Positions 33,372 to 42,028 of a DNA stretch of 49,547 bases are shown here, piece by piece. Source of the stretch: Pseudomonas guariconensis. Its GTDB lineage: Bacteria > Pseudomonadota > Gammaproteobacteria > Pseudomonadales > Pseudomonadaceae. Position numbers and translations under genes: made by a program. The stretch spans positions 1 through 49,547 of the forward strand of contig NZ_JAMYBK010000032.1 in NCBI RefSeq assembly GCF_024127895.1, in the 5' to 3' direction. Every line of letters begins with the position of its first letter. The stretch's first letter is position 1. The notes under the pieces were generated by a model. The model was not told where the DNA came from, did not search any database, and worked only from the letters and a program-made list of their open reading frames with translations.

Positions 33372-33716
33372 ATGTCCGACTTCATCACCGTCCTACGCGA
33401 AACCTGCCCGACCCCCGTGGTCGATGCCACCAAGTGGAAGCGCATCGGCGGCGATCCGCACACGGTCAACCTCAACGCCTACCTGTCGGCCGATGGCAGC
33501 AAGATCATGGGCACCTGGATCTGCACCCCTGGCAAGTTCGAGGTCAACTACGAGAAGTGGGAGTACTGCCACTTCCTCGACGGCTACTGCATCGTCACCC
33601 CGGAAGGTGAGGAGCCCAAGCACCTGAAGGCCGGTGACGTGTTCGTCATCGAACCAGGGATGAAGGGGACCTGGGAAGTGGTCGAGACCGTACGCAAGTA
33701 CTTCGTCTTCGCCTGA
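33372..33716 (+). CDS. Small cupin-domain protein (DUF861 type)
   Basis: A 114-residue single-cupin protein: WICTPGKFEVNYEKWEYCHFLDGYCIVTPEGEEPKHLKAGDVFVIEPGMKGTWEV has the usual two cupin motifs, with E and H in the first and a final G-x-W. It belongs to the DUF861/(S)-ureidoglycine-aminohydrolase-like cupins. No catalytic role is known to me. CTGGAG stands before the ATG. It follows dmeF by 96 bp in the same direction but is probably a separate unit. Confidence 0.82.
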   Translation: MSDFITVLRETCPTPVVDATKWKRIGGDPHTVNLNAYLSADGSKIMGTWICTPGKFEVNYEKWEYCHFLDGYCIVTPEGEEPKHLKAGDVFVIEPGMKGTWEVVETVRKYFVFA

Positions 33717-33761
33717 TTGCTCTTGGGCCCTGCAGGGCCTCTGGATGGGCTTGCCCGCGAT

Positions 33762-33778
33762 GGGCTGCAAAGCAGCCC
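33762..33778. terminator. GGGCTG/CAGCCC hairpin downstream of the cupin gene
   Basis: GGGCTGCAAAGCAGCCC has a 7-bp stem. It lies 45 bp after the cupin stop in a GC-rich REP-like stretch (33724-33780). Confidence 0.45.
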
Positions 33779-33841
33779 ACTTGCAGCGGTCCATCAATCG
33801 AATGCATTTCCCGGACGGCAAAAAAATCGCGGAGCAGATGC

Positions 33842-33874
33842 CCTTCCCCAAGGTGCGCAGTTACATGGGGAAGG
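33842..33874. terminator. Inverted repeat downstream of mmsB
   Basis: CCTTCCCCA and TGGGGAAGG form 9-bp arms with a 15-nt loop, 34 bp beyond the mmsB stop. On the minus strand a run of seven T follows only after about 15 nt, so termination is plausible but not classical. Confidence 0.4.
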
Positions 33875-33907
33875 CCACCTGGCCCGCGATGAAGTCCACC
33901 TCGCGCA

Positions 33908-34795
33908 TCAATCCTTCTTGCGATAGCTCTCGATGATCGCCGAGAAATCCTTGCCACCCTCGCCACGCAGGCTCATGGCCTGGTACAGCTGCTGGGCCAC
34001 GGCGCCAAGGATCACTGGCTGGTGGGCCAGACGCGCCGCTTCGGTGGCCAAGCCCAGGTCCTTGAGCATCAGTTCGGCACCAAAGCCGCCGGTGTAGCCC
34101 CGCGACGCCGGGGCGGTCTCGATGATGCCCGGCCATGGGTTGTAGGTGTCCGAACTCCAGCAACGGCCCGTGGAACTGTTGATGATGCCGGCCAGCACCT
34201 GGGTGTCGATGCCCAGGGCATTGCCCAGGGCCATGGCCTCGGACACGCCGATCATCGAGATGCCCAGCAGCAGGTTGTTGCAGATCTTGGCGATCTGGCC
34301 CGTGCCGACCTCACCACAGTGCACGATGTTACGGCCCATCTGCTCCAGCACCGGCTTGAGGGTGGCGAACAGCTCGTTGCTGGCCCCGACCATGAAGGTC
34401 AGGGTGCCGGCCGCGGCGCCCCCGGTACCGCCGGACACCGGCGCATCGCCCATGTCCACGCCCTCGGCCGCCGCGGCCTTCGACACCTCCCGAGCGGTCT
34501 GCGGGTCGATGGTGCTGCAATCCACGGTCGGCGTGCCGGGACGCACGCCGGCCAGCACGCCGTCGTCACCGAGATAGACGCTGCGCACATGGGCCGCAGC
34601 CGGCAGCATGGTGATCACCAGGTCACTGTTGGCGGCAGCGTCCTTGGGCGAGGCGCTGACCTGCCCGCCCAGCTCGGCGAGTTCGGCGAGCACGGCCTTG
34701 TTCAGGTCGAACAGGTTCAATGCGTGCCCGGCCTTGATCAGGTTGCGGGCCATGGGCGCGCCCATGTTGCCCAAACCGATGAATGCGATGCGCAT
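33908..34795 (-). CDS. mmsB: 3-hydroxyisobutyrate dehydrogenase
   Basis: A 295-residue cytoplasmic NAD-dependent enzyme of valine breakdown: 3-hydroxyisobutyrate to methylmalonate semialdehyde. The dinucleotide motif G-L-G-N-M-G is at 7-12, the substrate segment DAPVSGGTGGAAAGTL near residue 116, and the catalytic-lysine segment GQIAKICNNLL near 165-175. AAGGAG stands before the ATG. It follows mmsA by 10 bp, as in the classical mmsAB operon of P. aeruginosa. The length is normal. Confidence 0.96.
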   Translation of the reverse strand: MRIAFIGLGNMGAPMARNLIKAGHALNLFDLNKAVLAELAELGGQVSASPKDAAANSDLVITMLPAAAHVRSVYLGDDGVLAGVRPGTPTVDCSTIDPQTAREVSKAAAAEGVDMGDAPVSGGTGGAAAGTLTFMVGASNELFATLKPVLEQMGRNIVHCGEVGTGQIAKICNNLLLGISMIGVSEAMALGNALGIDTQVLAGIINSSTGRCWSSDTYNPWPGIIETAPASRGYTGGFGAELMLKDLGLATEAARLAHQPVILGAVAQQLYQAMSLRGEGGKDFSAIIESYRKKD

Positions 34796-34805
34796 GGCGA
34801 TCTCC

Positions 34806-36332
34806 TTAGCGCAGGCTGATGGTGGTGTTCACGCCGTCGCCCAGGCTGTCGTCGTCGAACCAGCGGGCGGTGACGGTCTTGGTCTGAGTGTAGAACTGCA
34901 CCACCTGCTTGCCGTACGGGCCCAGGTCGCCCAGCTTGGAGCCACGGGACCCGGTGAAGCTGAAGTACGGCACCGGCACCGGGATCGGGATGTTGATGCC
35001 GACCTGGCCGATGTCGATCTCGCTCTGGAACTTGCGCGCCGCCGCGCCGCTCTGGGTGAACAGGCCGGTACCGTTGCCGAACGGGTTGCGGTTGACCAGG
35101 GCGATGGCCTCGTCGAGGGTATCGACCTCCAGGGTCACCAGCACCGGGCCGAAGATCTCCTGGGTGTAGATCTGCATGTCGGTGGTCACGCCGGAGAACA
35201 GGGTCGGGCCGACGAAGTTGCCCTGCTCGTAGCCCGGTACCTTGACGTCGCGGCCATCGAGTTCGAGCGTGGCGCCTTCCTCGATGCCGCTTTCGATCAA
35301 GCCCAGCACACGTTCCTTGGCGCGCTTGGAAACCAGCGGGCCGACATCGGTGCCCGGCTCGCAACCGGCGTTGACCTTGAGCTGACTGGCCGCGGCCTTG
35401 ATGTCCGGCAGCCATTCGCGGGCCTTGCCCACCAGCACCGCCACCGAGGTGGCCATGCAGCGCTGGCCGGCCGCGCCGAAGGCAGCTCCGACCAGGGCAT
35501 TGATGGTCTGGGTGCGGTTGGCGTCGGGCAGCACCACGGCGTGGTTCTTCGCGCCCATCATCGACTGCACGCGCTTGCCATGCTGGCTGGCCAGGTTGTA
35601 GACGTGGGTGCCGACCTCGGTGGAGCCAACGAAGGAGATCGCCTTGATGTCCGGGTGGGTGCAAATGGCGTCCACCACCTGCTTGCCACCATGCACCACG
35701 TTGAGCACACCGGCCGGCACGCCGGCTTCCAGCGCCAGCTCCACCAGTAGCATGGTCGACAGCGGGTCCTGCTCGGACGGTTTGAGGACGAAGGTGTTGC
35801 CGCAGACGATGGCCATGGGGAACATCCACAGCGGAATCATCGCCGGGAAGTTGAACGGGGTGATGCCAGCGCACACGCCGATCGGCTGACGCAGGGTGTA
35901 GGTGTCCACGCCGCCGGCGACATTCTCGGCGAACTCGCCCATCTGCAGGGTGCCGATGGACGCAGCGTGCTCGACCACTTCCAGGCCGCGGAAGATGTCG
36001 CCTTCGGCGTCGGCCAGGGTCTTGCCCTGCTCGGCACTCAAGGTCTGGGCGATGCGCTTGGTGTGCTCGCGGATCAGCGCCTGCAGCTTGAGCATGATGC
36101 GCATGCGGGCGCCGATCGGGGTTTCGCGCCAGGTGGCGAAGGCGCGCTGGGCAGCCGCCACGGCGGCATCGACTTCCTCCACGGTGGCGAACGGCACCCG
36201 TGCCAGCACCTGCTGGGTGGCCGGGTTGACGATATCGCGCCACTCGGTGGTCTTGGACTCGACCCACTGGCCGTCGATCAGCAGCTTGACCTGCTCGACC
36301 TTGGCCTGGTCGGGGGTGTGGGGTGCGTTCAT
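34806..36332 (-). CDS. mmsA: CoA-acylating methylmalonate-semialdehyde dehydrogenase
   Basis: A 508-residue aldehyde-dehydrogenase superfamily enzyme that turns (methyl)malonate semialdehyde into propionyl-CoA or acetyl-CoA. The catalytic nucleophile is C292 in GQRCMATS, with PFNFPAMIPLWMFP at about 160 and FVGSTEVG at 235-245 for the cofactor site. I use ATG 36332 (MNAPHTPDQ), preceded by AAGGAGAG; the frame is open much further upstream but runs into the LysR promoter region. It is the first gene of mmsAB, and the regulator is divergent. The sequence GACAATAA before the ribosome site matches seven of eight positions of the Hfq/Crc motif. Confidence 0.95.
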   Translation of the reverse strand: MNAPHTPDQAKVEQVKLLIDGQWVESKTTEWRDIVNPATQQVLARVPFATVEEVDAAVAAAQRAFATWRETPIGARMRIMLKLQALIREHTKRIAQTLSAEQGKTLADAEGDIFRGLEVVEHAASIGTLQMGEFAENVAGGVDTYTLRQPIGVCAGITPFNFPAMIPLWMFPMAIVCGNTFVLKPSEQDPLSTMLLVELALEAGVPAGVLNVVHGGKQVVDAICTHPDIKAISFVGSTEVGTHVYNLASQHGKRVQSMMGAKNHAVVLPDANRTQTINALVGAAFGAAGQRCMATSVAVLVGKAREWLPDIKAAASQLKVNAGCEPGTDVGPLVSKRAKERVLGLIESGIEEGATLELDGRDVKVPGYEQGNFVGPTLFSGVTTDMQIYTQEIFGPVLVTLEVDTLDEAIALVNRNPFGNGTGLFTQSGAAARKFQSEIDIGQVGINIPIPVPVPYFSFTGSRGSKLGDLGPYGKQVVQFYTQTKTVTARWFDDDSLGDGVNTTISLR

Positions 36333-36419
36333 CTGCGCTCTCCTTGGAATTATTGTCGGGACGAGATCGCCAGCGCCGGGCAAACGCGAGGTGGCGCTCT
36401 TGGGTCTGTTTCGAGTATA

Positions 36420-36433
36420 GATGTGCAAACATC
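36420..36433. promoter_or_regulatory. Short dyad between mmsA and the LysR gene
   Basis: GATGT and ACATC flank GCAA. It lies 88 bp before mmsA and 32 bp before the LysR gene, a usual place for a LysR autoregulatory site. Confidence 0.4.
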
Positions 36434-36464
36434 CAACAAGAACGCACAAAAAAACCGGATCATC

Positions 36465-37415
36465 ATGCAAAAAGACCTCACCTCCCTGAGTTCGCTGAAC
36501 TGGGACGACCTGAAGTTCTTCCTGGAAGTGGCGCGCACCCGCAAGGCCAGTAGCGCAGCCAAGCGCCTGGGTGTGGACTACACCACGGTGTCGCGGCGCA
36601 TCGGCTCGCTGGAGGGGGCGCTGGGCACGCTGCTGTTCGAGAAATCGCGGACCAACGGCTTCGTCCTCACCGCCGAGGGCCAGCGCCTGCTGGGCTATGC
36701 CGAGTCGATCGAAAGCACCCTGCACATGGCTTGCGAACAGGTGTCCGGCTCAGGTGTGGCCTTGTCGGGGCATGTTCGCATGGGCTGTACCGAGGGCTTT
36801 GGCAGTTTCTTCGTCACCCCGCAGTTGAGCCACTTCGTCGACGCCTACCCAGCCATCTCGGTGGACATCCTGCCGCTGCCGCACTTCATCAGCCTGTCCA
36901 AGCGCGAGGCGGACATCGTCATCGCCCTGGAGCGTCCCGAGCATGGGCCCTACGTGTGCTGCAAGCTGTGCGACTACCGCCTGCGGCTGTATGCCACCCA
37001 GGCGTACCTGGACAGCCACGAGCCGATCCGCCAGGTCGCCGACCTGGTGCGCCATCCGTTCATCAGCTATGTCGACGACCTGGCCTTCAGCTCCGAGCTG
37101 CTGTACCTGGCCAACCTGATCCCCAACGCCAATGCCCACCTGCGCAGCACCAGCGTGATCGCCCAGTACACGGCTGCGCTGCAGGGGCGTGGGCTGGCCA
37201 TCCTGCCGTGCTTCCTGGCGGCCCAGGACCCTCGGCTGATCAACGTGCTGCCGGTGGAGGTGGATATCACCCGGCAGTTCTGGATGTACTGCCGGGAGGA
37301 CTTGCGCAAGCTCAAGCGCATCACCTTGCTGTGGGACTACATTCGCGAGGTGACCGAGGCCAATGCGCCGTTGTTGATGGGGGAAACCCGAGAGATGCGG
37401 TTTGCCCACACGTGA
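36465..37415 (+). CDS. LysR-family regulator, likely controls mmsAB
   Basis: A 316-residue LysR-type regulator: winged helix at about 12-70 (NWDDLKFFLEVARTRKASSAAKRLGVDYTTVSRRI) and an effector domain after about 95. ATG 36465 is used as it fits the family N-terminus; the frame is open far upstream only as antisense of mmsA. It is divergent from mmsA with 132 bp between, so it is the obvious local regulator. In P. aeruginosa the mmsAB activator MmsR is of the AraC family, so this is a different solution. The ligand may be a valine catabolite. Confidence 0.87.
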   Translation: MQKDLTSLSSLNWDDLKFFLEVARTRKASSAAKRLGVDYTTVSRRIGSLEGALGTLLFEKSRTNGFVLTAEGQRLLGYAESIESTLHMACEQVSGSGVALSGHVRMGCTEGFGSFFVTPQLSHFVDAYPAISVDILPLPHFISLSKREADIVIALERPEHGPYVCCKLCDYRLRLYATQAYLDSHEPIRQVADLVRHPFISYVDDLAFSSELLYLANLIPNANAHLRSTSVIAQYTAALQGRGLAILPCFLAAQDPRLINVLPVEVDITRQFWMYCREDLRKLKRITLLWDYIREVTEANAPLLMGETREMRFAHT

Positions 37416-37473
37416 GCCTGGGGCTGCCGTCTCAGGCTTTACAACCCTGTTGGGGCCGCTTCGCGCCCCAGGC
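37416..37473. terminator. Large hairpin between convergent LysR gene and yfiB
   Basis: GCCTGGGGC at 37416-37424, immediately after the LysR stop, pairs with GCCCCAGGC at 37465-37473. A smaller GGGGC/GCCCC stem (37452-37469) can form inside it. The yfiB stop is 4 bp further, so this is probably a shared terminator. Confidence 0.55.
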
Positions 37474-37476
37474 CAC

Positions 37477-37977
37477 TCAGTCCGACGCCACCACGATCGA
37501 CACCCGGCGATTCTCGGTTCGCCCCAAGCGGGTGCGGTTGTCAGCCACCGGCTGGCTGCTGCCAAGGCCTCGGGTCTCGATATTCTGCGGCTGCATGCCG
37601 ATACCGACCAGCACCCGCGCCACGCTCTGCGCCCGGCGCTCGGACAACTGCTGGTTGTAGGCGGCGCGGCCCGACGCATCGGCATGGCCGTCGATGCGTA
37701 CGTGCGGGATACCCACCGCCACCAGTGTCTTGCCGATGCGTTCGACGATGGCCTGGCTCTGGCTGTTGAGCCTGTCCAGGTCACTGCCGAACAGCACCTT
37801 GCCCGACAGGTCGAACGCCCAGCCTTCATCGGTCGGCGAGAAGCCCTCGCGCTTGAGCGCGGCAATCTGCTCGGCAGTCAGGCCCTTGGGTGGCACGCTC
37901 TGGCAGCCAGCCAGCGCCAGCAGCACCAGCAACATGGCCAAGCAAGGAAAACGCAATGACGGAAAACGGTGAATCAC
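37477..37977 (-). CDS. yfiB: Outer-membrane OmpA-domain lipoprotein YfiB
   Basis: A 166-residue lipoprotein: signal with lipobox LAGC, lipidated at C25, with Q at the next position, which directs it to the outer membrane. Residues about 50-160 are an OmpA-like peptidoglycan-binding domain (FDLSGKVLFGSDLDRLN..., then RIDGHADASGRAAYNQQLSERRAQSV). In P. aeruginosa YfiB captures YfiR and so frees YfiN. It is the last gene of yfiR-yfiN-yfiB, 30 bp after yfiN. The gene order and all three domain types agree with the described tripartite system. Confidence 0.93.
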   Translation of the reverse strand: MIHRFPSLRFPCLAMLLVLLALAGCQSVPPKGLTAEQIAALKREGFSPTDEGWAFDLSGKVLFGSDLDRLNSQSQAIVERIGKTLVAVGIPHVRIDGHADASGRAAYNQQLSERRAQSVARVLVGIGMQPQNIETRGLGSSQPVADNRTRLGRTENRRVSIVVASD

Positions 37978-38007
37978 GATTAAGCTCCTGTGTTTAACAT
38001 CAGCGGC

Positions 38008-39249
38008 TCAGCGCTCCGGCTGGGCCACTTGCCAATGGCCACGGCGCATGCGCTTGGCCTGGTACATCGCCGCGTCGGCGGCATTGAGCAGACTGGCGGG
38101 GTCGTCGCCATCGTCCGGGTAATAGGCGATGCCGACACTCAGCGAGGTGGTGATGCTGCCGTTCTCCAGCTGGATCGGCAGCGTCATGCTGTCGACGATC
38201 TTCTCCGCGATACCCTGCGCGTCCTCCCGCGAATGCAGCGGAGTCAGCAGCACGGCGAACTCGTCACCGCCCAGGCGGGCCACCAGGTCGTGCTCGCGCA
38301 ACTGCGCCCGCACCCGGCTGGCGACACTGACCAGCACCTCGTCGCCCACGGCATGGCCAAGGCTGTCGTTGATCTGCTTGAAGTGGTCGCTGTCGAGGAA
38401 CAGCACCGCCAGGTGTTCCTGCTGCCGGGCCGCGTTGCGCAGGCTACGGCTCAGGCGCCCTTCGAAGAAGGCACGGTTGGGCAGGCCGGTCAGGCTGTCG
38501 TGGCTGGCCTGATGGGCCAAGGTCTCGTTCTCGCTCTGCAGGTGGCTCTGCCAAACCTCCAGTTCATCGAGCAGGGCGTTGAAGTCGTTGCCCAACTCGT
38601 TGAGCTCGGCGATCTGCGCCTCGGGCACGCGCCGGTCGAAACTGCGCTCGCGGCGGGCGGCATGAGCCACGCTGGCCAGGCTGCGCAGCGGGCCGATGAT
38701 ATTGCCGAACAAGCGACGCGACAGATGGATGGCAAGGACGGCGCTGAGGACCGTGCAAAAGAGGATCCCGGCCAGGCCACTGAGCAGGAAGCGCAGCAGG
38801 TTGCGCCCCTGGCCGACCAACTCCATATGCCCGACCTGTTGCTGGCCATGCATGATCGGCAGGTTGATCGGCTCGTCCAGCAGCGCGCTGGCCACCTTGG
38901 CTTCCAGGTGACTGAGCATCCCATCCTCGGCACGCTGCCAGTGCGCCAGGAGCTCGCCCTCCCTGTCGAAGACCTTGGCGTCGGCCACCTCCTCGGTGGC
39001 GGCGATCACGGCCAGGGCCTCGTTGGCCGCGGGGCTGTCATCGAACACCACGGCGGCTTCCACCGTGTAGTTGATCGAGCGCGCGATCAGGTGCAGGTTG
39101 TGATTGGCATAGACACGCAGGGCGAGCACGCCCAGCAGGGTCAGGGAGACCCCGACCAGGCCCACCGCCAGCAGGGCCACTCCCAGGTGGCCGCGGCCGA
39201 GTACGGAACGCAGGGTCGGGCGAGTGGCCCGCTTGGTCGTCGACTTCAT
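38008..39249 (-). CDS. yfiN: Membrane diguanylate cyclase YfiN (TpbB)
   Basis: A 413-residue inner-membrane enzyme making c-di-GMP from two GTP. TM1 at about 22-45, a periplasmic CHASE8-like sensor, TM2 at about 155-177, a HAMP linker, then the GGDEF domain with an intact GGDEF at 327-331. The inhibitory site R318-x-x-D321 stands exactly five residues before it, so product inhibition is expected. Its start overlaps the yfiR stop by 4 bp (ATGA), so the periplasmic inhibitor and the cyclase are made together. Activity should raise exopolysaccharide and biofilm formation. Confidence 0.94.
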   Translation of the reverse strand: MKSTTKRATRPTLRSVLGRGHLGVALLAVGLVGVSLTLLGVLALRVYANHNLHLIARSINYTVEAAVVFDDSPAANEALAVIAATEEVADAKVFDREGELLAHWQRAEDGMLSHLEAKVASALLDEPINLPIMHGQQQVGHMELVGQGRNLLRFLLSGLAGILFCTVLSAVLAIHLSRRLFGNIIGPLRSLASVAHAARRERSFDRRVPEAQIAELNELGNDFNALLDELEVWQSHLQSENETLAHQASHDSLTGLPNRAFFEGRLSRSLRNAARQQEHLAVLFLDSDHFKQINDSLGHAVGDEVLVSVASRVRAQLREHDLVARLGGDEFAVLLTPLHSREDAQGIAEKIVDSMTLPIQLENGSITTSLSVGIAYYPDDGDDPASLLNAADAAMYQAKRMRRGHWQVAQPER

Positions 39250-39821
39250 GGCTGCACCGCCCGCCGTCGAGACAGCTGCAACACGCTGGGGTGGATACGT
39301 ACGCCACTGCGCGCCACCGAGTCGAGGTTCACCTCGAAGGCCACCTGCGCGTCAGCGACCCGCAGGCAGAACAGGCTACCCACGGTACAGGGATCGTCGG
39401 CCTCGCTGATGCTCAAGACCGGATGGCCGCTGATCGCCTGGAACAGGCGATCACGCTCGCCCCTGTCGAGCTTGCCGATATAGACGGCATCGCAGGCGCC
39501 GGCAATGCGCCCATCGTCGGCCAGCAGGCGCCGGACCTGCAATGGCTGGCCGGAGTTCTGCACGTTGCCCTTGATCAGGTCGTCGGCGTATTCGGTGGGG
39601 CCGACCAGGCACAGGCGCAGGGGCACAGGTTCCACCGGCCAACGCGCATAGCTGAGAATGCCCAGTACTACCTGGGTCACGGCCTTGGCTCGTTGCTGCG
39701 CCTGGATGGCGGTCGCGGGGGTGTCTGCCTGGGCGGGGCCAGCGAATAGCAGCAGGACGCCCATCAGCAACGAAAGTACACGGCCCGTCACTCGTCCCCA
39801 GGGCGGGACAGCCACGATCAT
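39246..39821 (-). CDS. yfiR: Periplasmic YfiN inhibitor YfiR
   Basis: A 191-residue exported protein: signal sequence to about residue 32 (LLLFAGPAQA), then the YfiR domain (QAQQRAKAVTQVVLGILSYARWP). Its four cysteines are C71, C110, C145 and C152, the same numbers as in P. aeruginosa YfiR, where they form redox-relevant disulfides. It represses YfiN in the periplasm; misfolding or capture by YfiB releases the brake. First gene of the operon. The start gives numbering identical to the known protein, which supports ATG 39821. Confidence 0.93.
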   Translation of the reverse strand: MIVAVPPWGRVTGRVLSLLMGVLLLFAGPAQADTPATAIQAQQRAKAVTQVVLGILSYARWPVEPVPLRLCLVGPTEYADDLIKGNVQNSGQPLQVRRLLADDGRIAGACDAVYIGKLDRGERDRLFQAISGHPVLSISEADDPCTVGSLFCLRVADAQVAFEVNLDSVARSGVRIHPSVLQLSRRRAVQP

Positions 39822-39890
39822 GTGAGAAATCTCTCAAAATCCTTTCAGATATTGCCGCAACGATAGCATAAGGCTGTCATGAGATTAATG

Positions 39891-39956
39891 CTGAGGGGCA
39901 TACCATCTGGGGCCACGTCGCGTCCCAGCGATCTCCAGATGGGTCGGGCCCCTCAG
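39891..39956 (-). terminator. Two-tier hairpin at the 3' end of recCBD
   Basis: The outer stem CTGAGGGGC (39891) with GCCCCTCAG (39948), and the inner stem CCATCTGG (39903) with CCAGATGG (39935), nest in one structure. The outer right arm includes the recD stop codon. The following minus-strand sequence is AT-rich but lacks a solid T-run. Confidence 0.5.
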
Positions 39957-42028
39957 ACCTGCTCGAGCATCAACCCGGAAATCCTCCGCACCCGGCGCCC
40001 CACTGCTTCCTCGAACACGCCCATCCGCGGCTCGACCAGGCTGAAGCAATGCTTGGCCCGAGTGATCCCGGTGTAGACCAGCTCCTTGGTCAGCACCGGG
40101 TTGAGCGCATCCGGCAATACCAGGGCGGTATGGCTGAACTCCGAACCCTGGGACTTGTGCACCGTCATGGCGAACACCGTCTCCACCTCGTTGAGCCGGC
40201 TGGGCAGGACGAAACGCACCCCGCCACTGCCATCGTTGCGTGGGAAGGCCACGCGCAGTACCGGCTCGCCCTGCTCGTCCGGCAGACGCAAGGCGATACC
40301 GATATCACCGTTCATCAGGCCCAGGCCATAGTCGTTGCGGGTCACCAGCACTGGGCGGCCTTCGTACCAGGGCTGCTGGCTGTCGATCAGGCCGGCGTTG
40401 CCCAGTACCCGTGCCACCCGCTCATTGAGCCCTTCGACACCCCAGGGGCCCTTGCGCACCGCACACAACAGCTGGAAATCCTCGAAACTGCGCAGGACCT
40501 GGCCGGCCCACCGCTCCCAACGGGGATCATCGGCTGGCGTGCCGTGGGGCGGACGGTGACGGCCGATGGCCCGCAGGTAGTTGCGATAACCCTGCGGCCC
40601 CGTTTCGTCACGGCCCAGGCCATCGAGCAGCAGGCGGTCGAAAGCACGATCATGCTCACCACGCAGGGCCAGGCCGAACACATCGGCCGGTGGCATCGTC
40701 AACAAGTCGCGAGCTGCCTGCACCTGCTGGCGATTGACCAGGCGCGCCAGCTGGCCGATACCGCTGCCCTCGCCGAAACGCCGAGAATGGCGCAGCATCA
40801 CCACCTGCTGGGCCAGCGGGTTGCGCTGCGCATCGCCGGCCTGCAGGCCGCTGCCCTCAAGCGACTGGCCACCGACCTGCTCCAGCCAGGCGCGGGTGGC
40901 GGGGGAATAGCAGCCGTCCTCGGCATCGCGGCACAAGTCGCCCAATACCGCGCCAGCTTCCACCGAGGCCAACTGGTCCTTGTCCCCCAGCAGCACCAGC
41001 CGCGCACGCGGCGGCAGGGCGTCGAGCAGGTTGGCCATCATCTCCAGGTCGATCATCGAGGCTTCATCGACCACCAGCACGTCCAGCGGCAGCGGGTTGC
41101 CAGCATGGTGGCGGAAATGCCGTGAGCCGGGGCGGCTGCCGAGCAGGCGGTGGACGGTGCTGACATCGGTGGGGATCTGCTCGCGAACCGCGATATCCAC
41201 CGGCAGGCGTTCCACTTGCTGGCCGATGGACTCGGTCAGGCGCGCGGCAGCCTTGCCGGTCGGTGCCGCCAGGCGTATCCGCAGCGGCCGACCCTGCTCC
41301 ACCGCCGGCGCCTGCAACAATGCCAGCAGGCGCACCACGGTGGTGGTCTTGCCGGTGCCTGGGCCGCCGGTGATGATGCTGAACGCGGCGCGGGTGGCCA
41401 GGGCGCAGGCGAGCTTCTGCCAGTCCACTTGCCCGGCCGGAGCCGAGCCTTCGAACAATGGTGCTAGGCGTGCGGGCAGGTCCGCCGGTACGGCTTCATC
41501 CTGGCTCAGGCGCTGGCGCAAGGCCTCGTCGATACGACGCTCGTAGCTCCAGTAGCGGCGCAAGTACAGGCGCCGGCCGCTGAGCACCAGTGGGCGCGAG
41601 CCCTGCCCTGGCGTGGCGCCGGCAGCCACCAGGGGGCTGTGGGCGATGCGCTGCTGCCAGGTGTCCAGCCCAAGGCTGGCGAGCAACTGCGACGGCAACA
41701 GCAGGGGGCCTGCCAGGGCATCGCCTTCCGGTGGCAGCGACAAGGCGAAGTCCGGTTCGGCCAGGGTCTGCTCCAGGTCCAGGCAAACATGCCCATGGCC
41801 CAACTGATGGCTGGCCAGGGCTGCCGCCAGCAGCAGCAAGGGATCGCTGCCGGGGGCAAGCTCTTCGAGAAAGCTCACGAAGGCCCGGTCCAGGGCCCGC
41901 AGCCAACCGCGCTCGACCCAACGGTCGAGCAGTACCAGCAGGTCGCGACTGTCGCGCAATGGCGCCAGGGCGGCCAGTTGCTCGGCCTGCAATGGGGTGG
42001 GCAACAGGTCGTCGAGACGTCGGCTCAT
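39953..42028 (-). CDS. recD: Exodeoxyribonuclease V subunit RecD
   Basis: A 691-residue 5'-3' helicase subunit of RecBCD. After an N-terminal domain of about 200 residues comes Walker A GGPGTGKT at 221-228, the helicase motifs with VVDEASMIDLEMM (motif II, DEAS) and LLGDKDQL (motif III), and the C-terminal part with AMTVHKSQGSEF (motif V) and VYTGITRAK (motif VI). It processes double-strand breaks and destroys linear foreign DNA with RecB and RecC. Its ATG overlaps the recB stop by 4 bp. Last gene of the operon recC-recB-recD. Confidence 0.97.
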   Translation of the reverse strand: MSRRLDDLLPTPLQAEQLAALAPLRDSRDLLVLLDRWVERGWLRALDRAFVSFLEELAPGSDPLLLLAAALASHQLGHGHVCLDLEQTLAEPDFALSLPPEGDALAGPLLLPSQLLASLGLDTWQQRIAHSPLVAAGATPGQGSRPLVLSGRRLYLRRYWSYERRIDEALRQRLSQDEAVPADLPARLAPLFEGSAPAGQVDWQKLACALATRAAFSIITGGPGTGKTTTVVRLLALLQAPAVEQGRPLRIRLAAPTGKAAARLTESIGQQVERLPVDIAVREQIPTDVSTVHRLLGSRPGSRHFRHHAGNPLPLDVLVVDEASMIDLEMMANLLDALPPRARLVLLGDKDQLASVEAGAVLGDLCRDAEDGCYSPATRAWLEQVGGQSLEGSGLQAGDAQRNPLAQQVVMLRHSRRFGEGSGIGQLARLVNRQQVQAARDLLTMPPADVFGLALRGEHDRAFDRLLLDGLGRDETGPQGYRNYLRAIGRHRPPHGTPADDPRWERWAGQVLRSFEDFQLLCAVRKGPWGVEGLNERVARVLGNAGLIDSQQPWYEGRPVLVTRNDYGLGLMNGDIGIALRLPDEQGEPVLRVAFPRNDGSGGVRFVLPSRLNEVETVFAMTVHKSQGSEFSHTALVLPDALNPVLTKELVYTGITRAKHCFSLVEPRMGVFEEAVGRRVRRISGLMLEQV

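Noticed and set aside
33745..33936. Small plus-strand frame between cupin and mmsB
   Set aside because: No family features and no ribosome site, and it overlaps the mmsB 3' end and an inverted repeat.
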